The notes beneath the pieces are model-generated. The model ran no database searches. It saw only the letters and a list, made by a program, of their open reading frames with translations, and had not been told where the DNA came from. DNA of 64,000 bases, taken from contig NZ_JACSPM010000001.1 of assembly GCF_014837165.1 (NCBI RefSeq), positions 1,384,304 through 1,448,303 of the forward strand, in the 5' to 3' direction. The DNA is from Microbacterium gallinarum (GTDB taxonomy: Bacteria; Actinomycetota; Actinomycetes; Actinomycetales; Microbacteriaceae). Shown piece by piece: positions 26,317-33,572 of the stretch; the first letter of the stretch is position 1; every line of letters starts with the position of its first letter. The position numbers were made by a program, and so were the translations under genes.

Positions 26317-27110
26317 CCACGCTCACCGAACCGATCATCCGCATCCAGTCGGTCAGCAAGAATTTCGGCCCGCTCGAGGTGCTGCACGGCGTCGACCTCG
26401 AGGTGTTCCGCGGCGAGGTCGTGTGCGTGATCGGGCCGTCGGGTTCGGGCAAGTCCACCCTGCTGCGGTGCATCAACCACCTCGAGGCCCCCACCGCCGG
26501 GGTCGTCTGGCTGGGCGACGAGAGCATCGGCGTGCGCGAGAGCCGCGGACAGCTGGTGGAGATCCCACCGGCCGAGCTCGCCCGCCAGCGCACCGAGATC
26601 GGGATGGTCTTCCAGAGCTTCAACCTGTTCGGCCACATGACCGTGCTCGAGAACATCATCGAGGCGCCGATCCAGGTGATGGGTACCCCTCGTGCCGAGG
26701 CCGAGACCCACGCCCGTCAACTGCTGGAGTGGGTGCGCCTGGAGGGCAAGGAGTCGACCTACCCCCGGCAGCTGTCGGGCGGTCAGCAGCAGCGCGCGGC
26801 GATCGCTCGTGCGCTGGCGATGCGACCGCGGGTCATGCTCTTCGACGAGCCCACGTCCGCCCTCGACCCCGAGACCGTCGGAGAGGTGCTGTCGGTCATG
26901 CGGCGCCTCGCCTCGGAGGGGCTGACGATGATCGTGGTGACGCACGAGATCGAGTTCGCCCGCGAGGTCGCCGACCGCGTGGTCTTCATGGACGACGGTC
27001 GCATCATCGAGATGGGTTCGGCCGTGCAGGTTCTCGACGACCCGCGCGAAGAGAGGACGCAGCGCTTCCTGTCGCGCATCCTGAACACGCGCGCCGACGT
27101 CGACGAGTGA
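26313..27110 (+). CDS. Amino acid ABC transporter ATP-binding protein
   Basis: This gene encodes 265 aa. Walker A GPSGSGKS lies at 41-48, the signature LSGGQQQR near 155, Walker [13 protein letters not shown] near 175 and the switch His in VVTHEIEF. This is the standard nucleotide-binding subunit of polar amino acid importers (GlnQ/HisP group). An insertion of about 15 residues between strands ([20 protein letters not shown]) is common in this subfamily. It is translationally coupled to the permease and is the last gene of the operon, with a perfect terminator hairpin 7 nt after the stop. Confidence 0.95.
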   Translation: MTTLTEPIIRIQSVSKNFGPLEVLHGVDLEVFRGEVVCVIGPSGSGKSTLLRCINHLEAPTAGVVWLGDESIGVRESRGQLVEIPPAELARQRTEIGMVFQSFNLFGHMTVLENIIEAPIQVMGTPRAEAETHARQLLEWVRLEGKESTYPRQLSGGQQQRAAIARALAMRPRVMLFDEPTSALDPETVGEVLSVMRRLASEGLTMIVVTHEIEFAREVADRVVFMDDGRIIEMGSAVQVLDDPREERTQRFLSRILNTRADVDE

Positions 27111-27117
27111 CCGGGAC

Positions 27118-27154
27118 GCCGCTCTGATCAGTCCTGTGCTCTGATCAGAGCGGC
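27118..27154 (+). terminator. Perfect hairpin after the amino acid ABC operon
   Basis: GCCGCTCTGATCAG and CTGATCAGAGCGGC pair perfectly over 14 bp around a 9-nt loop. No T-run follows. A weaker hairpin lies at about 27232-27256. Confidence 0.7.
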
Positions 27155-27302
27155 GGCCCTCCTTCCATCCTGCCTCGGCCGATCCGTGACGCGCGGAGGG
27201 CCGGCGACGGGAGGAAGGCCGAAACGGGCGTGATGACTCCCGCCGGTGAGTCGTCCCCCATCCGTCGCGCGAGGACGCGGAGGGCGGACGAAGACGGATG
27301 CC

Positions 27303-28100
27303 TCAGCGCTGGGTGCTGAGGAGGGCGATGTCGGAGCTGATCTGCGCGGTCGTCTCGAGCAGCGGCGGCAGGCAGTTCTCGATGAGCTCCTCGACGCTGA
27401 CCCGCGACGTCGAGACCGTGACGTTCACGGCGCTGATGTAGGCGCCGGTGCGGGTGTCGACGACCGGGGCGGCGATCGACCGGGCGCCGAGGTCGAGTTC
27501 CTGGTTGTTCAGGGCCCAGCCCTGCTCGCGCACCTGGGCGATGCGCTCACGAAGCTCCTGCTCGTCGGTGACGGTCTGCGGCGTGAACTTCTCACGCGGA
27601 TACTTGGCGAAGAACGCGTCGAGTTCGTCGGGGCTCATCGCTGAGAGCAGCACGCGGCCCGTGGACGTGCAGAACGCGGGGATGCGGCGGCCGATGCTCA
27701 CCCGGAGGGGCATGACAGACTCCGCCGCGGCGCGAGCGACATACACGATGTCGCCGTCGTCGTACTCGCACGCCGAGCACGACTCGCCCAGGCGGGTCGA
27801 GAGTCTGCGCAGGTGATCCTGGGTCGTGTCGACACTCGATGAAGAGGAGAGGAACGCGTAGCCCAGGTCGAGCACGCGCGGTCTCAGGTAGAACCGGTTC
27901 TGCTGCATGCCGACGTAGCCGAGTGCTTCGAGTGTGAGCAGCGATCGCCGCGCCGAGGCGCGGCTGAGGCCTGCGATGCGGGCGACGTCGGCGAGCGTGA
28001 GCATCGTGCGCTCGTCCGAGAAGGCGCGGATGACGGCGAGGCCCCGGGAGAGGGACTGGACGAACTCCCCGGAAGGTTGCCGGGGCTCTTCGGCGTTCAT
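27303..28100 (-). CDS. IclR family transcriptional regulator
   Basis: This gene encodes 265 aa. The N-terminal winged helix-turn-helix spans about residues 12-75 (TLADVARIAGLSRASARRSL). The C-terminal effector domain (about 90-262) has GESCSACEYDDGDIVYVAR, IPAFCTSTGRVLLSAM and ARSIAAPVVDTRTGAYISAVNV, most like the PcaR/PobR branch that senses catabolic substrates. The start at 28100 follows GAGGGAG. It stands between the amino acid transporter operon and an SDR/dehydrogenase locus. A 15-bp inverted repeat of IclR type precedes four or five neighbouring units, so it is the likely regulator of the whole cluster. It may act as repressor or activator. Confidence 0.93.
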   Translation of the reverse strand: MNAEEPRQPSGEFVQSLSRGLAVIRAFSDERTMLTLADVARIAGLSRASARRSLLTLEALGYVGMQQNRFYLRPRVLDLGYAFLSSSSSVDTTQDHLRRLSTRLGESCSACEYDDGDIVYVARAAAESVMPLRVSIGRRIPAFCTSTGRVLLSAMSPDELDAFFAKYPREKFTPQTVTDEQELRERIAQVREQGWALNNQELDLGARSIAAPVVDTRTGAYISAVNVTVSTSRVSVEELIENCLPPLLETTAQISSDIALLSTQR

Positions 28101-28181
28101 GTCGTGCTCCCTCAGCGATCATGCGGCGTTGCGGGTCTCACCTTACTGATCGCCGCGCGAAGGAACCCACATCGACACAGG

Positions 28182-28985
28182 TCAGCGGATGTAGGACGCG
28201 CCGTTCACGTCGATCGTCGCGCCGCTGAGGTGGCGGGTGCGGCCGCTCGCGAGGAGTGCGACGAGTTCGGCGATCTCGCTGGGCGGAACCATCTCCCGCA
28301 TGGCGAGGCTGTCGAGGAACGCCTGACGGCCGCCGCGGTCCTCGCTCGCCGACGCCGACATCTGGGTGTCGACCACCCCCGGTGCGATCAGATAGGCCAG
28401 CACTCCCTGGCTCGCGTACGAGCGGGCGACGGTCTTGATCGCGGCCGCTGTGGCCGCCTTGGACGCCGAGTACCCGACGAGGTTGGCGCTTCCGGCGCCG
28501 CGCTGGGCTGCCCAGCTGCTCAGTCCGATGAGCGACCCGCCGCCCTCGACGAAGTGTGCGACGGCACGGCGGATCAGCGTGAGCTGGCTGCGGGTGTTCA
28601 CTTGCAGAGCGAGGTCGAGCGCGGCATCCCATTCCTCGTCCGAGGCGTGGAAATCCACTTTGGGCATGACGGCGGCATTGAGCACGGCGACGTCGATGCG
28701 TCCGGCCCAGGCGATCGCCTCCGCCCACAGGGTCGATGCACCCTCGGGTGTCGAGAGGTCTGCCCCGACCAGGTGCGCCGACCCGTCCGGGTAGCCCGCG
28801 ATAGCTCCTCGCGCGCCGTCGGGGTGCGAGTTGTAGTGGGCGACGACGCGTGCTCCGCTGTGCGCGAGGCGTTCGACGATCGCCTGGCCGATGCCGGCGG
28901 ACGCGCCGGTCACGAGCACCGTTCGGCCCGAGAGCTCGCCCGCTGCGGCAGCCGCTCCTCCGAGCGGAGCGGGTGCAGAATCCAT
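28182..28985 (-). CDS. SDR family oxidoreductase
   Basis: This gene encodes 267 aa. It has a glycine motif TGASAGIG (about 26-33), NAAVMPKVDF, catalytic Ser in GLSSWAAQRG, and Tyr/Lys in VGYSASKAA. The C-terminal end GATIDVNGASYIR is typical of classical SDRs. All catalytic residues are present, in contrast to the SDR-like protein at 24531. ATG 28985 follows GGAGGT. It is divergent from the dehydrogenase gene at 29088, with two candidate IclR operators in the 102-bp gap. The substrate is probably a hydroxy or keto intermediate of the local pathway, unidentified. Confidence 0.9.
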   Translation of the reverse strand: MDSAPAPLGGAAAAAGELSGRTVLVTGASAGIGQAIVERLAHSGARVVAHYNSHPDGARGAIAGYPDGSAHLVGADLSTPEGASTLWAEAIAWAGRIDVAVLNAAVMPKVDFHASDEEWDAALDLALQVNTRSQLTLIRRAVAHFVEGGGSLIGLSSWAAQRGAGSANLVGYSASKAATAAAIKTVARSYASQGVLAYLIAPGVVDTQMSASASEDRGGRQAFLDSLAMREMVPPSEIAELVALLASGRTRHLSGATIDVNGASYIR

Positions 28986-29037
28986 GAGAGACCTCCGTGT
29001 GCGCCGCGACGTGCGACCTGACCAGCATACGGGTAAT

Positions 29038-29071
29038 GTTCGTCATGCGACAAAAAGTTCGTACCGCGAAC
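29038..29071. promoter_or_regulatory. Two IclR-type operators in a divergent promoter (copies 3 and 4)
   Basis: GTTCGTCATGCGACA (29038-29052, one arm imperfect) and GTTCGTACCGCGAAC (29057-29071, both arms perfect) lie 19 bp apart, start to start. They match the repeats at 21510 and 23475. They sit between the SDR gene (minus) and the fused dehydrogenase gene (plus), just upstream of the latter's ribosome binding site. Confidence 0.6.
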
Positions 29072-29087
29072 GCATCGAGGAGTTTGC

Positions 29088-30800
29088 ATGAGGGTGTCGT
29101 CCCCCGGTGTCGGGTCGCCCGACGAGTCCGGATCGCTCGACTACGAGGGCCGGGAAGTGCCGGTCGCGGAATCCGACACCATCGCCTCGGCCATGGTCGC
29201 CGCCGGCGAGCTCGGCAACCGCCGCGACGACCGCGGCGACCTGCGCGGACTCTGGTGCGGTATGGGGGTGTGCCACGAGTGCGCGGTCACCGTCGACCAC
29301 CACGAGGGCATCCTGGCGTGCGTGACGCCCGCGCGCGCGGGTCAGATCATCGAGACGCAGTCGGCGAAGCGGCACGTTCCCACCGCCGCCGCGGCCCCGC
29401 GTCCCGAATCCGAGCTCGCTCCGGACGTGCTGGTGGTCGGCGCCGGGCCCGCCGGTCTGGCCGCAGCCCGTGATCTGGCCGACGCAGGCCTCGACGTGGT
29501 CGTCACCGATGAGCGCACGAAGCTCGGCGGACAGTTCTACAAGCAGCCCGACCCGGCCTTCCCGATCGACGAGCAGCACCTCGACGGGCAGTACACCGCC
29601 GGGCGGCGTCTGATCGAATCGGCCCGGCAGTCGGGCGCCCGGCTGCTCCTCGGCGCCACCGTGTGGGCGGCCTTCGACGCCGACCGCCTGCTCGCCCGCG
29701 CCGACGACGAGCGATGGATCATCACGCCCAAGCGCGTCGTGCTCGCCACCGGCGCCTATGAGCGAGGAGTGCCGATCCCCGGATGGACGCTGCCCGGGGT
29801 GATGACGACCGGCGCGGGGCAGACGCTGCTTCGGTCGTACCAGGTGTCGCCGGGCCGGCGCGTGCTCATCGCCGGCAACGGCCCGCTCAACATCCAGCTC
29901 GCAGCCGAGCTCTCAAAGGCCGGGGTCGACGTCGTCGGGCTCGTCGAGGCCGCCCCGTTCCTGTCGCCCGCTCGCGGTGCCGCCGCGGTGCGCATGGGCC
30001 TCAATGCCCCGGGCCTCACCCGTGACGGCGTGGCCTACCTGGCTGCGCTCGCCGCGCGCCGGGTGCCGGTCATGCCGGGTTCGGTCGTCGAGTCTCTCGA
30101 GGGCGACCCGCAGCGGGGCGTCCAGCGGGCCACGGTCGCGCGCCTCGACCGCGAGGGACGAGCCACCGGTCGCCGCCGCACGTTCGACGTCGACGCCGTC
30201 TGCCTCGGCTACGGCTTCCTCCCCAGCAACGACCTCGCCCGCAGCCTGGGCGCCGAGCATGAGTACGACCCGGCGCGCGGGGCGCTGCGCGCGGTGACCG
30301 ACGAGACCGGGCGCACCTCCGTCGAGACGGTGTGGGCCATCGGCGATTCGGCCGGTGTCCGCGGGGCGAAGTACGCGCAGGCCGAGGGTGCGGTCGCCGC
30401 CGCGGCGATCATCGCCGACCTGCGGGGCATCCCCGTCGCCCCCGACGCGCGGCTCGCGCGCACGGCTCGCCGGCACCTGTCGTTCCAGCGGGGGGTCAAC
30501 GCCCTGTTCGCGGCTCCCGTGCTCACCGACCAGCTCGCGAAGCCGAGCACGATCGTCTGCCGCTGCGAGGGCGTGACCCACGGCGACCTCGTCGAGGCGA
30601 TGACCGACGGAGTGTCGTCGCCCGGCGCCGTCAAGCGCGTGACCCGCGCGGGAATGGGCAAGTGCCAGGGGCGCTACTGCGGACCGGTGCTCACCGACAT
30701 GGAGGCGCGCCGGCGAGGTGAGGCCGTAGCGGAGCGCTCCGGGTTCGCACCGCAGGCCCCGGTGAAGCCGGTGCCGCTGGGCGACGTCGCGCAGGCCTGA
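29088..30800 (+). CDS. Fused [2Fe-2S]/FAD/BFD dehydrogenase subunit (HcnA-HcnB / opine oxidase A type)
   Basis: This gene encodes 570 aa. Domain 1 (about 15-95) is a 2Fe-2S ferredoxin-like domain with Cys57, Cys62, Cys65 and Cys78. Domain 2 is a two-dinucleotide-binding flavoprotein, with FAD motif VVGAGPAGLAAA near 116-127 and NAD-like motif VLIAGNGPLNIQLAAELSKAG near 260. Domain 3 is a C-terminal BFD-type [2Fe-2S] site, CRCEGVTHGDL and GKCQGRYCG (Cys near 491, 493, 525 and 530). In HCN synthase and heteromeric proline, hydroxyproline or opine dehydrogenases the first domain is often a separate small subunit; here it is fused. ATG 29088 follows GAGGAG. Its partner is most likely the convergent DAO-family gene, whose stop is 9 nt away. 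Confidence 0.88.
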   Translation: MRVSSPGVGSPDESGSLDYEGREVPVAESDTIASAMVAAGELGNRRDDRGDLRGLWCGMGVCHECAVTVDHHEGILACVTPARAGQIIETQSAKRHVPTAAAAPRPESELAPDVLVVGAGPAGLAAARDLADAGLDVVVTDERTKLGGQFYKQPDPAFPIDEQHLDGQYTAGRRLIESARQSGARLLLGATVWAAFDADRLLARADDERWIITPKRVVLATGAYERGVPIPGWTLPGVMTTGAGQTLLRSYQVSPGRRVLIAGNGPLNIQLAAELSKAGVDVVGLVEAAPFLSPARGAAAVRMGLNAPGLTRDGVAYLAALAARRVPVMPGSVVESLEGDPQRGVQRATVARLDREGRATGRRRTFDVDAVCLGYGFLPSNDLARSLGAEHEYDPARGALRAVTDETGRTSVETVWAIGDSAGVRGAKYAQAEGAVAAAAIIADLRGIPVAPDARLARTARRHLSFQRGVNALFAAPVLTDQLAKPSTIVCRCEGVTHGDLVEAMTDGVSSPGAVKRVTRAGMGKCQGRYCGPVLTDMEARRRGEAVAERSGFAPQAPVKPVPLGDVAQA

Positions 30801-30809
30801 CCCGAGCGG

Positions 30810-31967
30810 TCAGAAGCGGTCCGGCGCGAAGGGCGCCAGGTCGCGACCGGGGTCGCGCCCCAGCACGAGGTCGCTCAGCACGCGCCCCATGAGTGGCGAT
30901 GCGGTGAAGCCCATGTAGGGGTAGAAGCCCAGCCAGACACCCGGATGCTTCGGCACGGCGCCGATGATCGGACTGTGGTCGGGGGTGCCGTTGCCGATGC
31001 CGACCCAGGTGCGCAGCAGCGACAGCTCGGCGATCGACGGCGCGATGCGGATGGCCATCGCGAGGTTCGCGCGGAGCGACTCGGGGTTCACCACCCATTC
31101 GCCGGCGGCGTTGCGGCGCGCGGGCCAGCCGCCCCCGATGAGGAGAGTGCCCGACTGCGCCTGCTTGAAGGTGAGCTTGCCCCCGGCGTAGTAGACCAGT
31201 TGCGACACCATCGGGTCGATCCGCTCGGTGACGCTCACCTGCACGGCGCCGCTGGAGATGGGGAGGTCGATATCGAGCAGGCGGCCGAGCGCCGGCATCC
31301 CGTCGCCGCCGGCGAGCACGACTTGACGTGCGCGCACCTCGCCGCGGGGAGTGCGCAGGATGTGGATGCCGCGTTCCTCGCGCAGTCCGTCGACCGGGGT
31401 GCGCGGCATGATGACGGCGCCCCGCTCCACGGCCCGGCGTGCGAACGCGGGAGCGACGAGCAGCGGATTGGCCTTGCCCTCGATCGGGCACAGCTCGCCC
31501 CCGACGACGTCGTCGGTGATCCAGGGCGCGAGCTGCCGCACGTCGTCGGCCGACAGCACCCGGCTCTCGATCCCGATGCTGTTCTCGAACGCGACCTTGC
31601 GCTCGATGGCGGGGAGTTGGCTGACGTCGTCGGCGATGAGCAGCCCGCCCTTCTTGCCGACCTGCAGGTCGGTGCCCAGATCGTCGCTCAGGGTGTCCCA
31701 CAGCTCGAGGGAGTCGGCGAGGAAGCGAAGGGCGGGAAGCCAGGCGGAGGCCCACTCGTCGCCCTCTTCGAGGAACGGCTCGTGCTGGATCTGCCCGTGC
31801 AGACTGCCCGCGTTGCGACCGGATGCCTCGGTGTTCATGTCGTGCCGCTCGAGCAGCGCGACCGAGAGTCCTTCGCCGCTGAGATGGTACGCGGCGGAGG
31901 TGCCGCTGGCGCCGCCGCCGACGATCGCGACGTCGAAAACTTCGCCGTCGCCCTTTCGATCACTCAT
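30810..31967 (-). CDS. FAD-dependent oxidoreductase, DAO family (catalytic beta subunit)
   Basis: This gene encodes 385 aa. The N-terminal FAD motif VAIVGGGASGTSAAYHL (about 13-29), then NTEASGRNAGSLHGQIQ and a C-terminal TWVGIGNGTPDHSPIIGAVP place it with DadA/glycine oxidase-like amine dehydrogenases. In heteromeric enzymes of this class the DAO subunit oxidises the amine or imino acid and passes electrons to the Fe-S/FAD subunit. It is transcribed towards its probable partner (stops 9 bp apart) and divergently from the DapA-family lyase 57 bp upstream. Candidate substrates are D-amino acids, proline/hydroxyproline stereoisomers or opines. Confidence 0.88.
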   Translation of the reverse strand: MSDRKGDGEVFDVAIVGGGASGTSAAYHLSGEGLSVALLERHDMNTEASGRNAGSLHGQIQHEPFLEEGDEWASAWLPALRFLADSLELWDTLSDDLGTDLQVGKKGGLLIADDVSQLPAIERKVAFENSIGIESRVLSADDVRQLAPWITDDVVGGELCPIEGKANPLLVAPAFARRAVERGAVIMPRTPVDGLREERGIHILRTPRGEVRARQVVLAGGDGMPALGRLLDIDLPISSGAVQVSVTERIDPMVSQLVYYAGGKLTFKQAQSGTLLIGGGWPARRNAAGEWVVNPESLRANLAMAIRIAPSIAELSLLRTWVGIGNGTPDHSPIIGAVPKHPGVWLGFYPYMGFTASPLMGRVLSDLVLGRDPGRDLAPFAPDRF

Positions 31968-31986
31968 GGTTACACCGTATCCTGCT

Positions 31987-32001
31987 GTTCACAATACGTA
32001 C
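31987..32001. promoter_or_regulatory. Possible IclR-type operator, copy 5 (degenerate)
   Basis: GTTCACAATACGTAC keeps the outer GTTC and CG-AC positions of the 15-bp repeat. It lies in the 57-bp divergent gap between the DAO subunit and the DapA-family gene. An adjacent perfect palindrome ACACGTGT is at 32000-32007. Confidence 0.35.
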
Positions 32002-32024
32002 ACGTGTGCGCAGAGAGGTCATAA

Positions 32025-32957
32025 ATGGCTCCGCAGTTCTCCGGTTCCTACACCGTCGCCGTCACCCCGTTCACCGACGATCTCCGTGCCGTCGACGTCG
32101 ACCGCCTGAAGGCGTTCTTGGACTGGCAGCTCGAAGAGAAGGTCCCCGGAATCATCATGCTGGGTACGACGGGCGAATTCCTGTCGGTCACGCCCGAGGA
32201 GCGTCGGCTCATCATCGATGAGACTGTGAGGCACATCGACGGACGCATCCCGGTGCTGATCGGCACGGCCGACGCATCCACCACGAAGGCGGTGGCGCAG
32301 AGCGTCGAGGCCAAGGACCTGGGTGCCGACGGGCTCATGATCATCTCGCCCTACTACTACACGCCCACCGATGACGAGATCTATCGCTACTTCGAGGCGA
32401 TCGCCGGCGCGCAGGATCTGCCGATCATGCTTTACAACAACCCGGTGACCTCGAACGTCGATCTGAGCGCCGAGCTCGTCGCGCGGTTGGCGAAGGACTT
32501 CGAGACCATCTCGTACATCAAGGAGTCGTCGCAGGACATCGCCCGCGTCCGGGACGTCATCGATCTGGCCGGCGACGACATCACGGTCTACGCGGGGGAG
32601 CGGGTCGTCGACTCGTTCCTGCTCGGCGCCAAGGGGTATGTGAACCCGTATGGCAACTACATCCCGCGCGCGTCGGCCGGAATCTGGGATCTGCTGGAGG
32701 CGGGACGCATCGACGACGCGCGCCGGATCGACGGCCTCATCAAGCGCTTCGACGCCATCATCGCCGCAGGTCACCCCACGTACGGGCACCAGTGCTACTC
32801 GAAGCGGCTGGCCGCGCGTGCGGGGTACCCGATGGGTACGGTCCGCCCGCCCCTCACGAGCTTCGAGCAGCTGGGCGCCGAGGGTGAGGAACGTCTCGCG
32901 CGCATCGGTGCCGTGATCGACGAGCTCGACGGCGTCACGCGCGATCTCGGCCTCTGA
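32025..32957 (+). CDS. DapA family lyase/deaminase (dihydrodipicolinate synthase superfamily)
   Basis: This gene encodes a 310-aa class I aldolase-type TIM barrel. It has GTTGEFLSVTPEER (carboxylate-binding loop), Tyr137 in LYNNPVTS and the Schiff-base Lys166 in YIKESS. The Arg that follows the Tyr motif in true DapA (YNxPxR) is absent, so lysine biosynthesis is unlikely. Relatives include N-acetylneuraminate lyase, sugar-acid dehydratases and the hydroxyproline-pathway deaminase HypD. Next to a heteromeric DAO-type dehydrogenase the HypD-like role is attractive but unproven. ATG 32025 follows AGAGGT. Confidence 0.88.
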   Translation: MAPQFSGSYTVAVTPFTDDLRAVDVDRLKAFLDWQLEEKVPGIIMLGTTGEFLSVTPEERRLIIDETVRHIDGRIPVLIGTADASTTKAVAQSVEAKDLGADGLMIISPYYYTPTDDEIYRYFEAIAGAQDLPIMLYNNPVTSNVDLSAELVARLAKDFETISYIKESSQDIARVRDVIDLAGDDITVYAGERVVDSFLLGAKGYVNPYGNYIPRASAGIWDLLEAGRIDDARRIDGLIKRFDAIIAAGHPTYGHQCYSKRLAARAGYPMGTVRPPLTSFEQLGAEGEERLARIGAVIDELDGVTRDLGL

Positions 32958-33115
32958 GCCGAGGACCGTCACCGAACGCAATCGCCAGGACACATAGCTG
33001 AAACAGAGGCGAATGTAAATTCGGTAACGAGTTAAGCTTCCGGATATCGATCTGGACACGCTCCGCACTTTTCATGTGACAATAGCCCGCACCACCCGAG
33101 AAGAGGCTGCCCCCC

Positions 33116-33538
33116 ATGCCCGAGGACGCCACCGCCACCACCGACGCCGTGACGCAGGATGCCGAATGGCTGACGCGTGCCGTCTACGAGATGTATGACG
33201 CCTACCTGACATCTGACCGGGCGCGGGCCGACAGCTACATCGCCGACGACGTCACGATCTGGGACACCGAGCACGAGCCGCTCGTACATGGGCTCTCGGG
33301 CCTCAACCAGCTGCGCGACTCCCGCCCTGCGGGCAGCGTCGCATCGGTCGCCGGGATCGATGTGACCGACCCGGTCGTCGACGTGTGGGGTGACGTCGCG
33401 CTCGTCCGTCACACGTTCGCCGTGCGGTTCGTAGACCCGGCGGTCGCCCCCGAGCGGGTGCGCAACACGGCGGTCTGGCAGCGCCGGGACGGCCGCTGGC
33501 TCGTCGTCCACAACCACGAAGACGTTCTTCCCGAATAA
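33116..33538 (+). CDS. NTF2/SnoaL-like protein (second of two paralogues)
   Basis: This gene encodes 140 aa. The NTF2-like pattern matches the 21656 gene: RAVYEMYDAYLTSDRARADSYI, DDVTIWD, LSGLNQLRDSRPAG, VTDPVVDVWGDVALVRHTF and the terminal HNHEDVLPE. Both paralogues sit at the head of an uptake or peptidase unit, which suggests a shared role with a substrate class rather than a fortuitous neighbour. The ATG at 33116 lies about 9 nt after GAGAAGAGG. The gene is 34 nt upstream of the peptide-binding protein gene, so probably the first gene of that operon. The function is unknown. Confidence 0.72.
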   Translation: MPEDATATTDAVTQDAEWLTRAVYEMYDAYLTSDRARADSYIADDVTIWDTEHEPLVHGLSGLNQLRDSRPAGSVASVAGIDVTDPVVDVWGDVALVRHTFAVRFVDPAVAPERVRNTAVWQRRDGRWLVVHNHEDVLPE

Positions 33539-33572
33539 CCCGAAGTCCCATCACCGAGAAAGAGGAACCACA

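Noticed and set aside
32025..32957. Annotation as lysine-biosynthesis DapA
   Set aside because: The Arg after the YN-x-P motif is missing and the gene lies in a catabolic cluster.
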